Positions 45,239 to 55,738 of a DNA stretch of 64,000 nt are shown piece by piece. Numbering within the stretch: position 1 is the first letter of the stretch; every line of letters begins with the position of its first letter. The position numbers and the translations under genes are program-made. The notes beneath the pieces are model-generated. The model was not told the origin of the DNA, made no database searches, and saw only the letters and a list, made by a program, of their open reading frames with translations. The DNA comes from Hsuehochloa calcarea (lineage: Eukaryota > Streptophyta > Magnoliopsida > Poales > Poaceae), in contig JAYEVG010000103.1 in the NCBI GenBank assembly GCA_036346395.1, positions 62,001 to 126,000 on the forward strand, written 5' to 3'.

Positions 45239-45668
45239 TATAAAGTCTCCCGAGCAGTGGCTGCTTGTGCCTTTAAAATCAGTTTCATATATATATATAT
45301 AAATTGTTCGTAGTCCCCAGCCACTTTTGAGGGGTCGTCCACGCAGCATGAGGAGGATGAGACAGCAGCAATATGCAACTTCAAGAAGCATGGCTGTCAG
45401 GAGAGCACGTGGACATCCAATTACCTGCATGTCGTCGACTGGTAATTGGACGTTGCTATGTTTAGAAAATGGTGTGAACACATAGGTACTCCGACTAGGA
45501 ACTGGCATCACGTATCAGCAACCGACCAAAGAACTTGACAAGCTATCTCATCCTCCTCATACTGCCTGAACGACCCACCGAAAGTGGCTGGGTGACTACG
45601 AACAATATATATATGAAGCCAGTTTTAAAGGCACAAGCAGCCACTGCTTAGAGGCTTTATAGAGAAGA
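45236..45668. mobile_element. Inverted-repeat (foldback/MITE-like) element within the CACTA element
   Basis: Arms of roughly 130 bp are inverted copies. tctctataaagtctcccgagcagtggctgcttgtgcctttaaaa on the left is matched by the complement of ttttaaaggcacaagcagccactgcttagaggctttatagaga on the right, extending inward through an (AT)n run, ttgttcgtagtc, ccagccactttt, gggtcgt and gaggaggatgaga. The loop is about 170 bp (about 45370-45540). No clear target duplication was found. A transcript would fold into a long hairpin. Confidence 0.85.
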
Positions 45669-45976
45669 GTCATCACAGACGGTCTCATGTACAAACCGTC
45701 TATGATACATCAGCCATCACAGATGGTTTGTAGATAAAACTGTCTATGATACATCATCTATCACAGATGGCTTCATCTACAAACCGTATGTGATTGTCAA
45801 CTATCACAGACGGTTTTGAGTTAATAACTGTATGTGATAGTCTGCATCACAGACGGTTCGAAAACTGTCTGTGATGACCTCATATCATTACTGACCCATA
45901 AACTCAGACGGCTCACAAAACCGTCTGTGATGACGTTTTTGAGCCATCTGTGAGGACCTTTTCTGTAGCAGTGACT

Positions 45977-47810
45977 TATGTCTATAATTTACATAAGTGG
46001 CCGACCAGCCAAATTTAAACATCAACAGAAGTACGCAGTGGAAAAACATGCATCATAACAAAAAAAATTCCAGCAAAGTGTGTCCAACTCCTAGAGGCAA
46101 CTGAGTGGGGTTAAAAACAACGTATTCGCTATCGTCACCATAGTCGGCGCTAACGAATGGATCGACAGTGAAAACATCCTCACTTGAACAAGTGGACAAT
46201 CCGGTTAAGTGCAAAAGGTACTCGCAAGTCTTACACAAAATAAAATAAATTGTATGCTAAAGAATGTCCAAAGGAGTGGAATTTATACATGATAGAAGCT
46301 GATCAAAAGAGAGGTTGTAGTGACTTAGTTTTGCATATACAAATCGCAACCATTTACAGTTCTACACATACTAGTTTGTAAATGCCATTTGTCAAACATA
46401 ATTTTATCAAAAGAAGTGTAATTGACATCAACTAGACATAAATCAAGCAATACAAAAGTGGCAGCCCACTTTGGTAAACTAAAATACATGACAAACCGGT
46501 CATTTCGATACCAAGCTTTTCCCGTGTTAAGTTTTAATTTGGAGTCTAACAACGATATCTCCCGAATCCAAGTGGTCATCCGTAACTATGGACATGGCTA
46601 TTCGAATAGATTAACACCCCACAGGAGAAATCTAACTCGATCAGCCTGCAAGCTTCCGGATAATGACGCACTTCCTATGGAATGTCAGCTGGGGAAATCA
46701 AGACTCAGTATTTTTCAGCAAGACAATCTTATTGAGTTGAATCACCCTATGCGAGATGAAACCCCCCTGAGTACAAGCTATTTATAGAACTTGCTAGCAA
46801 GACACGGAAGTTGTCTTTGGAATCTGAACCAATGAACATAAAGAAAAATAGTGCTCCCTTGCACATTATAAATTGCAATAGGATTCCTACGGAACATGGG
46901 ATTGCACATGATTGATGAGATAAGCCCGTGCACCGAACTAACATGTCTAATGACTTGTAGGGCTAAGCATTCATTTAAAGAATAAATACCATCACGTGAT
47001 ATCTAACTTAGGCAAAACTGTACGAAATGATTAAGGATAAACCACAAGGATTAGGACATAGCTAACTAGACTCACAAATTATCGATATACCAAAATAGCA
47101 TGCAATCAAATATCATTGCATTTCAAAATACTAAATTAACCAAAACTGGAATCAAAATGATGCAAGAGGATGCTTGCCTTGCTAATAATCCACTTGGTCA
47201 CTCTCAGATGGATAGTCGTTCAGCTCGGGAAATACACGATCTAGAGAGAAATCACGATACCGAATAAACATCGAGAAAAACCAAGAAAATCACAAAAATA
47301 AAAAAATGCATTAAAATTACACAGTACTGAATTTATGATTTTATATGAATTTAGGTGAAAATTTTAGTTCAATTGGAGTTCATTTCGATTTTCTAAGAAT
47401 TTTTCAAGGTTAAATGAATTAGTGTTCAAATATTTTGAATATCAAAATTTTCTATAATAGTAACATGTTTAAAACCTATTCCAAAAAAGAGTAAAGTAAA
47501 AAAATGGAAGCTAACAAAATTGATTTTATTCGATTTGGAGTTAAATTGAATTACTTATGAATTTTTAAAGTTTAAACCATTTTCACCGTAAAAGTAATTC
47601 AATTCGGGATTTCTAAACATATTTAATACTTTTTATACCAGGAGAATCTTGCCTTAGTCGCTTACTTGTGGGGTCCATTGAACAGTGTTTATCTGTTTCT
47701 TTTAATTCCTAAAAAATCAATACTGGCATGTGGGATCCACATATCAGAGGCTCGGTCCGTGGCATAGTGCATGGATCGAAGATCTATGAGCTCAGTCCAT
47801 GGTCCACGGG
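45977..47810 (-). repeat. Middle piece of the ~4.1 kb solo LTR
   Basis: Sequence between the CACTA element and the chromovirus. Mostly AT-rich with no domain. A 61-codon minus frame at 46053-46238 (KTCEYLLHLTGL, YGDDSEYVVFNPTQLPLG) is open but unrecognised and probably chance. 47270-47640 is highly AT-rich. Confidence 0.6.
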
Positions 47811-50637
47811 TGTAGCGTCCTGTTTTTCGGAGTTTTTGAAAATTTTAAAAGAGAACCATTTGTTTCTTTTTTGCCAAAAGCTTAATTTGGAAATTTCAAA
47901 ATCCATTTGCAGTTTAATATGAGTTAATCAAACTTCAATTAAATTAAAGTTGGTTCGATTGAGTTTTCTGGAATATAAAATCAAAATTATTATTTTAAGA
48001 ATTTTCTTGGATTTATTGGATTTTAAAAAGGGTTTTTCCTTTTTCCCGAAATTAAAAATTATTTTATTTGTAAAAGAAAAAGAAAATTTAAAGTTAAAAG
48101 TATTTTTTTTAAGTCCATAATAATTCAAGGAATTTCTGTGAATTTTTCTAGAATTTTTGGAGTCTATTTGCTATTTTCTAAATTGCATTTTGATTTGTTT
48201 GAATTTCTGAAAATCAAAAACTATTTTAAAACCCTTTTTCGTTCTTGGGCGAATCTCTCGGCCCAATCCCTATTCCCGGCCCGGCCGCTCCCGCCGTCGG
48301 CCCGCTCCTCCGCGCGCCCTCGCTCCCGGCCGCCGATCTTCATCAAGCGGCTCCGCTCGTCGTCTCCGCCGTCGTCTCCTCTCTCTCTCCACGTCGCGCG
48401 TGAATCCCGCCGCCGTGAATCCGTCGCCGCGCGAATCCGCCGTGCCGTCTCGTCCCGCCTCGCCCGCGCCCGCCCACGCCGCGCCGTCCGTCGCCGCGCC
48501 GTCCGTCGCCGTCTGTTCCCTCCTCGCTTATAAATGCGCGCCGCGCCTCTCCCTCTCTCTCTCTTCTTCCTCTCTCTCTCTCGGTCGCGTTCGCGCGCTC
48601 CTCCCCTCTTCTCCTTCGCCCGCGCCGCCGTCTCCCAGAGCGCCAGCCGCCACCGTCTCCCTCGGCGCCGGTGGCCCGTTGCCGTCTTCCCGGCCCGGCC
48701 CGCCACCACCCTCTCCCTCTCTCTCTCTCTCTCTCTCTCGACCGCGGGCCCGAGCCCACGGTCACCCACGTGGCGCCACGTCGGCGCCGCGTCGCGATTT
48801 GCCCACGTGGCTGCCACGTAAGCGCGACGCAAAGGTGACGTCAAAACCGGGATTTTTCAATTGAAAATAATTCCGAAAATCCGAAAAACCCTAATTCTAT
48901 CATTTTATGTGATTTCCAACTTCTTTTGGCCATAACTTTCACATCCGAACTCCGATTTGGGTGATCCAAATTTCTAAATTTATATAAATTCATCCTCTTT
49001 CATTTGGTTCTGGTTTTGTAATTTTTGGAGTTCATTTGGTGCTGTTTTATTTATTTGTTGCTATTCTCGCACGTGTAGATTCCGGCGTTTCGGAAGATTT
49101 CTTCGACCCGACGACCGAAGATCCGCTCCTCGCCAACGAAGGCAAGTCGTAGGCCTTTGACCATGTTGAACTTATTTTATAAAATTATATTGCTTTAAAT
49201 TATCATGCATGGCTAGTTTTATTAAAAATAGTTTTGGGAGTAGATAATTACCAAATTGCCTTTATGCCCCTTGATGAATTGAAAATGAAATGTCTCCTTG
49301 ATTGACATATATCCTTGGACACCTTAGGTTGGTTATTACTAGTTGGACATAATTGTATTGCCAACTTGGGAGCGTATTATTGCTTAGACATGCTCTAGTT
49401 ACCCGCAGTACTTTCGATCACATGTTTATGATGAATGAAATTTGACTAATGGAACTATGGAATTGTGGTGTGAGGCCACTTTTACTAAAAGATGTTGTGC
49501 CATGGCAGGGATTGCCATTTGGTCGGGTATGAACAAAAATGATTTATGCTCGGGCTTGAGGTAGGGAGCTAGAGTGGGTGTGTAATGCACATTGGGTTGT
49601 GGTAGACTTATGAAAGCGACCAACTAAGGACTTAACTTTGCAAGTCATTGATCAGGTCACCTCGTGCAACCATAAGTCCGGTATGGGACGGACTGGCCAA
49701 TTAATTAGGAAAGTTTTGAGTCGGTTCATTGTGGTACATTTATTGGCGCAAGAGGGGTGTGATGGCGAAACCTTAGCGAAGCGTAACCGAGGCAAAATGG
49801 AACTTTGTAAAAGCCTTGTCACGTGCTCTAGACTACTCACCTAAGGAAGTGAGCGGTGGTATCGACGGATGCCAAACAAACTAGAGAATTCGTGTCTTGT
49901 GGGTAAAGCTGTACAACCTCTGCAGAGTGTCAAAAATCTATTCGAATAGCCGTGTCCCGATTCACGGACATGCACAGTGATTTCGCGCAAGGGTAGTATT
50001 TTCAAAAATGTGGTTTGGTTCGATAGAAGCGTTTGGTTGGAATGGTTGGGAAGTGAGCAGGATGTTCCTTTGTTTGTTTCAAAAGAACTTGGTTATCTAT
50101 GTATTATTCTTTTAAATCCTGCTCTACAATCTAATTATTGTATTTACTGTTAAACTTGCTTTCTGCTAATTAACCACAAAGCCATCTTTGCTTAAGCCTG
50201 TCATGAATACTATGTGCATACATTTCTCTACGACTTGCTGAGTACTTTATGTACTCACGGCTTTATGCCCCTTTGTTGATCGGTCCAACAGAAGATTCGG
50301 GAAATATTGAGTTCTTGAAGAAGGCTACTTTGAGGACTTGCGAACTAGGTCACGTCCTCCACTCGATTGCTGTGGGCATGTCGATTGGTCTCCACGTATT
50401 TTGAGATTTCATTGCCGAGTTACTCTGTTGTTGCTAAGCCCTGTGAGGCAACTTTTGTAAGAACTTGACCATAAGGTCTTCGTTGTTTTAAATAATATTA
50501 CTTTATGCCTTCATTAGTTCGTTGTTGAATGGTTATGACTTCATCATTGTTGCAAGCTGTGCAAGCTAGCTCACGATCATGGGACTAGCTTGGTATGCAC
50601 GAGAGGGTCTCGGGGTTGTCGACACCGGTGTCCGACA
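47811..50637 (+). repeat. 5' LTR of the chromovirus (family A)
   Basis: It begins TGTAGCGTCCTG and ends GGTGTCCGACA. A CpG-rich leader at 48240-48800 contains the TATA box and a (CT)n run at about 48711-48739. 47811-48230 differs from the 3' LTR at only about three visible positions, while 48240-48840 differs by dozens of small indels. Confidence 0.95.
48529..48535 (+). promoter_or_regulatory. TATA box of the chromovirus 5' LTR
   Basis: tataaat is set in CpG-rich sequence. The equivalent in the 3' LTR is at 56468-56474. A CT-rich leader follows, as is common in plant RNA polymerase II promoters. Confidence 0.7.
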
Positions 50638-50642
50638 GGAGA

Positions 50643-50654
50643 TGGTATCAGAGC
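50643..50654 (+). other. Primer-binding site of the chromovirus
   Basis: TGGTATCAGAGC is five bases after the 5' LTR, complementary to the 3' end of initiator tRNA-Met. Confidence 0.93.
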
Positions 50655-50655
50655 C

Positions 50656-51243
50656 ATATCGACTGTAGGACATAACCTTTAGTTAGATTGGTCGTCTTAG
50701 TCAAAAATTCAAAATATATTTTCTAAATCAAACCAAGCAATTAACTTGACTAGATATTCTTCTCTCATCTTATTCTGTTCTTTCTCGCCTCGTTCTATTC
50801 TTTTCTTCTCATCTTACCCTCTTATATCATTCTTGAGTTCTTTCATCTTATCTTTTCTGGAACTTGATTTTCAAATTTAAATTTGACTCCTTACCTCTGG
50901 AATATCTCTAGGATCGAGCCCTTCAAGATCAAGCAATAGAAGCTTTGGAGGCTCAAGATCCGCAGTCTGTTCCCAGTTGACCCTCCATAAAGATTAGATT
51001 GGTAACTGCCCTCCCTAGTTTTAAAGTCGTTTAGTCTGCGTAATAGTGCTTTTGTGCTTAAGTGTCCCTTTTTATTTGCTTCTTGATAGCTTTCCGGCTA
51101 TCCGTTCGTTGGGTAAAACCAATTTTGTCCGCATTAGGTTGATCCATCTATCTCCCTTGTTTCTTGCTCACCTCCGTGCTTTTCCCTCTCATCTAAATTG
51201 CTTTCTACTTCTCGTCTATTAAACCGGTGAAGCTTTGTCGCAG
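50656..51243 (+). other. Untranslated leader of the chromovirus
   Basis: Pyrimidine-rich noncoding sequence between the PBS and the gag ATG at 51244. No frame of interest. Confidence 0.6.
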
Positions 51244-52300
51244 ATGGTTCGGACCGCAACTCATGAGCGAGGATGAGACTCAAGCGCCAATACCCGTCTT
51301 CCCAGCCGCCCGGTGCAGATCCGGGTTTGAGTCGGTTCATGGTAGCCGTGACGCGGTGATGAGCTCTTTGATCACGAGAATATGACTCGAGATGATGAAT
51401 CGTGAGAACCGGACCGGCTTCACGCCCTTCTCGCAATGATGAATCAGAACAACCAAGCAGCTGCCACGCCCGCCTCCTCCACCCCCAGTGTTTCCTCAGT
51501 CTAGGCTGGCAGAGTTTCTAAGGACCCATCCGCCCACTTTCTCTAGCTCCTCTGAGCCATTGGGACGCAGATGATTTGGTTCGTTCCATGGAAAGAAGCT
51601 CGCTATCACCCGTTGTGATGATCGCGAGAAGGTTCTGTATGCCACCCACCAGCTTGAAGGTACCGCTGCAGAATGGTGGGAGAACTATTGTGCCGCCATG
51701 GAAACCCCGAGTATCACTTGGGCGAGTTTTGGGAGCTTTCCGCCACTCCCATATCCCTGATGGAAAGGTGGAAATGAAGAAGAATGAGTTTCGTGAGCTG
51801 CAGCAAGGCAACATGTCAGTGAGTGAATATCTTAACAGATTCACTCAGCTATCCCGTTATGCCCCAGAGGACGTTGCCACAGATGATGCCCGCCAGAAGC
51901 GCTTCAAGAGAGGACTCAACCCCAGTTTGAAGGTGCAAGTCATTGGGAATGATTATGCAGATTTCCAGCACTTGGTGAACAAGGCCATGCTAATCGAAGA
52001 ATCCCGCCATGAGCTTGAAGAATCCCGCAAGAGAAAGATGATGCAGCACAGTGCCCATCAGTCTCACTCCCAGAGAGTCAGAATGAATCTGCCGCCTCCT
52101 GCCCGTGTTGCTCCACCTGTCACATTCAGAGCCCCTGTAGCAGCACCTCGCCCAGCAGTTCCAGTGACCGCGGCTTCAGCGGCTCAAACAACCGACAACC
52201 AAGGAATGGCAACCCTGCAGCCGGGATCACCTGCTTTAAGTGCCATCAGCTGGGGCACTTCGCCAAGATGGCTGCCCAGAGGCAAGGCCCTTCTCTGTTC
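51244..52300 (+). pseudogene. Chromovirus gag, frameshifted
   Basis: Capsid/nucleocapsid protein of the retrotransposon. The natural ATG at 51244 (MVRTATHER) is followed quickly by a frame break. LVRSMERSLAI near 51575 and EWWENYCAAMETPSITW near 51676 are in one frame. From about 51756 a longer open frame carries HSHIPDGKVEMKKNEFRELQ, GNMSVSEYLNRFTQLSRYAP and DDARQKRFKRGLNPSLKVQV, the retrotransposon gag capsid signature, then a proline-rich linker. A zinc knuckle is readable near 52223-52285 (CFKCHQLGHFAKM) in a shifted frame, with the final cysteine replaced. Confidence 0.88.
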
Positions 52301-52389
52301 GTTTCAACATGGGAGCCACTCAGGCCAGAACCCCACTCCAGAGTCGCACGTGGAGCCCTCGGACTCCATCGCACGATCAAGACTCCTCG

Positions 52390-52865
52390 GCCTTTTGGAA
52401 GAGGTCGTGTGAACCACACCTTTGTGGAGGAAGCCCGATGCCCCTGACCGGACGTCGTCTTTGGGTAAGTTTCTTGTCAATTCGGCACACCGCCTTTGTT
52501 TTGTTTGATTCGGAGCTTCGCATTCGTTTGTTTCTGAGCTTTCTTTGAAAGGCATCAGTTGGAAGTTTTGCCTCTTAAAAGTGTTTTGTTGGTTGGTCTC
52601 GGTTGAATTGAGTACGAACCAAGGTTGCCCCGAGGTTCAAGTGACCATAGAAGGGTAGAGTTCCTTGCCAATCTCATCATCATAGACACCAAGTCTCTTG
52701 ATGTGATTTTGGGAATGGATTGGCTCACATCACCAAGCCCTCTTGGATTGTGGTGGTAGAAGCATCACTTTGGTCATCCGGATGGAACCAAGGTAAAGTT
52801 TGAAGCCTCCCTGCAGAAGCTATTTGGATCTTTAGTCTGCGATGCGGTGTTGTATCTTTGGAAGA
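52390..52865 (+). pseudogene. Chromovirus protease, degenerate
   Basis: The end of the domain is clear: SLDVILGMDWLT near 52694. The active-site region (expected D-S/T-G) is disrupted around 52490-52520, where a remnant reads HTAFVLFDSELRI: the D is kept and the G is lost. Frames shift repeatedly. Confidence 0.75.
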
Positions 52866-53700
52866 AGTGCCAGTAGTCAGAGAGTTCCCAGATGTCTTTC
52901 CTGATGACCTACCTGGAATGCCGCCAGACCGAGACTTGGAGTTTGTCATCAATCTTGTTCCAGGAACTCCACCTATTTTCAAGAGACCCTACAGATTGCC
53001 TGTCAATGATTTGGTTGGTGAAGAAGCAAATTGAAGAAATGCAAGAGAAAGGTTTTGTCAGGCCAAGTTCTTCACCTTGGGAGCCCGGTGATCTTTGTTG
53101 CAAAGAAGGATGGCACCCAACGGATGTGTGTGGATTACCGAGCCCTCAATGAGGTCACCATCAAGAACAAGTACCCTCTGCCCAGGATCGATGATTTGTT
53201 TGATCAGTTAAAAGGAGCCGGTGTGTTCTCCAAAATAGACTTGAGGTCAGGATACCACCAGCTGAAGATTCGTCCAGAGGATATTCCCAAGGCACTTTCT
53301 CAACCCGGTATGGGTGTATGAGTTCACGGTCATGTCATTTGGATTGACCAATGCCCACTTACTTTATGAATTTGATGAATAAAGTATTCATGGAGTATTT
53401 GGATAAGTTCGTCATTGTCTTCATTGACGATATTTTGGTGTATTCTAAGAGTGAAGAAGAGCATGAAGAGCACCTCCGTTTGGTCCTGAATAAGCTTAGA
53501 GATCATCAACTCTATGCTAAATTCAGCAAGTGTGAGTTTTGGATGAAAGAAGTTACTTTCTTGGGACATGTCATGTCTGCAGAAGGAGTATCTGTTAACC
53601 CTAGCAAGGTTAAGGATGTGCTTAATTGGGAGTCGCCAAGTCGATTGCCTCAGTCGAAGTTTTCTTAGAATGGCAGGATACTATCGCCGATTCATAGAAG
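52866..53700 (+). pseudogene. Chromovirus reverse transcriptase, frameshifted
   Basis: VPVVREFPDVFPDDLPGMPP starts near 52868. KGFVRPSSSPWG lies near 53050. VIFVAKKDGTQRMCVDYRAL is followed by NEVTIKNKYPLPRIDDLFDQ and GVFSKIDLRSGYHQLKI near 53094-53270. After a frame change comes FTVMSFGLTNAPTYFMNLMN, then the catalytic box VFIDDILVYSK near 53420, then HLRLVLNKLRDHQLYAKFSK and VTFLGHVMSAEGV. All core motifs are present, but in three frames. Confidence 0.92.
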
Positions 53701-54190
53701 GATTCTCCAAGATAGCAAGACCCTCACTCATTTGTTGAAGAAAGAAAAGAAATTTGCTTGGACGCTTGGTTTGTGAGCAAAGTTTTCAAGAGTTGAAGAA
53801 GCGTTTGACAACGACTCGGTGTTGATTTTGCGGATGTCAGGAAGGATTTTGAGATTTTACGTGATGCATCCGGCAAGGACTTGGTTGTGTCTGATGCAAG
53901 AAAGGAAGGTTGTAGCTTATGCTTCCGTCAGTTGAGGCCTCATGAAGTGAATTACCCACTCATGACTTGGAATTAGCCGTAGTGCATGCTCTAAAGATAT
54001 GGCGTCATTACCTTATTGGTAATCGCTGCGAAGTCTATACGGACCATAAGAGCTTGAAGTACATTTTCACTCAGGCTGATCTTAATATGAGGCAAAGAAG
54101 GTGGTTAGAGTTAATCAAGGATTATGATATTGGAATCCATTACCACCCAGGCAAAGCTAATGTTGTGGCAGATGCCTTGAGTAGAAAAGT
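53701..54190 (+). pseudogene. Chromovirus RNase H
   Basis: The first half (53760-53950) is decayed. The second half is open: ELAVVHALKIWRHYLIGNRC, EVYTDHKSLKYIFTQADLNM, RQRRWLELIKDYDIGIHYHP, GKANVVADALSRK. The E of ELAVVHAL and the two aspartates expected in VYTDHKSL and NVVADALSR are conserved. Confidence 0.88.
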
Positions 54191-55470
54191 CTACTGCAAT
54201 ACCCTGACGATCAAGGAAAATCAGCCAGCCCTTCATGAAGAGTTCCTGAAGCTCAAGTTAGAGTTGATTGAAGAAGGTTATCTAGCTGCCCTAGAAGTTC
54301 AACCCACTTTGCGGAATCAGATTAAGGAAGCTCAAATTGAAGATGCCAATATTAAGGAAATTAAGAGCAACATGAAGAAGGGTAAAGCCCTGAGATTTTC
54401 AGAAGATGAGCAAGGCACCATCTGGTTTGATAAGCGAATCTGTGTTCCAGATCGGAACGAGCTTAAGCAGCTGATACTCAAGGAAGCCCATGAAACTTTG
54501 TACTCCATTCACCCTGGAAGCACAAAGATGTACCAAGACCTCAAGGAAATGTATTGGTGGCCTAGCATGAAGCGTGAGATTGCGAGTATGTAGCTCGGTG
54601 TGATGTCATCGTGAGTAAAAGCCGAGCATCAAAGACCTCTTTGGACTCTGCAACCCTTAAAAGTGCCGAATGGAAGTGGGAAGAAATTGGCATGGATTTT
54701 ATCCTTTGGTTTGCCAAGGACAAGGTCGGGATATGATTCTATTTGGGTAATTGTGGATCGTCTAACCAAAGTTGCTCACTTCCTCCTGTCAAGACTACTT
54801 ACTCGGTGATAGGTGGCGCGAATTGTACATGGCAAAGATAGTGTGCGGCATGGAGTCTTAGAAGAAGATCGTGTCGGATCGAGGATCGATTCACCTCAAG
54901 ATTTTGGCGAATTGCACGGTGTTTTGGGTACTAATCTAAATTTGATCTGACTTATCATCCCAGACGGATGGATGATGAGAAAGAGTAAATCAAATCCTAG
55001 AAGATATGTTAAGGGCTTGTGCCTTAGCAAATCAGACGATTGGGATCAAATGCTACCTTATGCGAGTTTTCCTACAACAACGATTACAGTCAAGCCTCGG
55101 ATGTCTCCATTTGAAGCTCTTTACGGAAGAAAGTGCGGACACCGTTGTATTGGAATGAAGTAGGCGAAAGACAAGTGTTTGGGCGGATGTTTGGAAAGAG
55201 CCGAAGAGCAAGTTCGATCAATCGAGAAAGGTTAAGAAGCCACAGACGAGCGAGAAGAGTTATGCCGATAGCCGTCGCCGAGATCTAGCATTTGCACTGG
55301 TGATCTTGTGTACTGAAGGTGTCGCCTCTCAAAGGGATCGTCGTTTGAGTAAGTGGAAAGCTTGCACCAAGGTACATCGGACCTTTCGATTCTAGCCCAA
55401 GAGGAGAAGTCGCTACGGTTGGATCTTCCGCCTCGGTGTCGGATGTGCATAATGTCTTCCACGTGTCGCG
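54191..55470 (+). pseudogene. Chromovirus integrase
   Basis: The HHCC zinc-binding region starts with LILKEAHETLYSIHPGSTKM and YQDLKEMYWWPSMKREIASM (54460-54590), after which a stop interrupts. The catalytic core is recognisable only in pieces: a first-aspartate region near 54690-54770 (SIWVIVDRLTKVAHF across a frame change), IVSDRGS near 54870 (second D), and RACALANQ and QMLPYASF near 55010-55060, then FEALYGRKC near 55110. Missing bases inside otherwise normal codon strings are frequent. Confidence 0.85.
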
Positions 55471-55716
55471 GTGAAGAAGTGTTTGCGTGTGCCAAGAGCG
55501 GATGCCAATGGAAGCAATTGCCTGCAAGAAGACCTCACCTACAAGGAGTATCCCATCAAGATCTTGGAAGTAGCGAGCAGTGACAAGAAGCAAGATCATC
55601 CGCTTACGCAAGGTCAATGGAGCAACCACACCAAGAAGAAGCCACTTGGGAGCGAGAAGATGACTTGAAGGTGAGTTTCCCCACCTATTCTCTAGTCACT
55701 GAATCTAGGGTCGAGA
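55471..55716 (+). pseudogene. Chromodomain-like C-terminus of the chromovirus polyprotein
   Basis: LTYKEYPIKILEVASSD (55525-55580) followed by VQWSNHT-like QWSNHTKKK and, in the adjoining frame, EATWEREDDLKVSFPTYS (55633-55690). This pattern matches the C-terminal chromodomain of Tekay/Del chromoviruses, thought to guide insertion into methylated-histone chromatin. A frameshift near 55625-55635 splits it. Confidence 0.78.
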
Positions 55717-55724
55717 TTCCCTTT

Positions 55725-55736
55725 AAGAGGGGTAGG
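55725..55736 (+). other. Polypurine tract of the chromovirus
   Basis: aagaggggtagg lies two bases before the 3' LTR start at 55739. Confidence 0.85.
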
Positions 55737-55738
55737 TT

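Larger units (their letters stand above)
40841..45973. mobile_element. CACTA (En/Spm-type) DNA transposon, non-autonomous, TSD ACT
   Basis: The left terminus is CACTACTACAAAAAGG. The right terminus, read inward, is CACTGCTACAGAAAAGG. The flanking 3-bp duplication is ACT (40838-40840 and 45974-45976). Subterminal arrays of the motif CACAGACGGTT/AACCGTCTGTG lie at 40870-41100 and 45668-45955, with extra arrays at 43490-43575 and 44110-44285. No transposase is recognisable. Cargo includes a nested solo copia LTR (41658-43353), an unknown ORF (43601-44014), a duplicated segment (44658-45238) and an inverted-repeat element (45236-45668). Without the nested LTR it is about 3.4 kb. Confidence 0.94.

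Noticed and set aside
48221..48864. Open frames up to 207 codons, rich in arginine or serine/leucine, in the chromovirus LTR
   Set aside because: They are translations of the CpG-rich leader and the (CT)n run in a promoter region, and they break in the other LTR copies.
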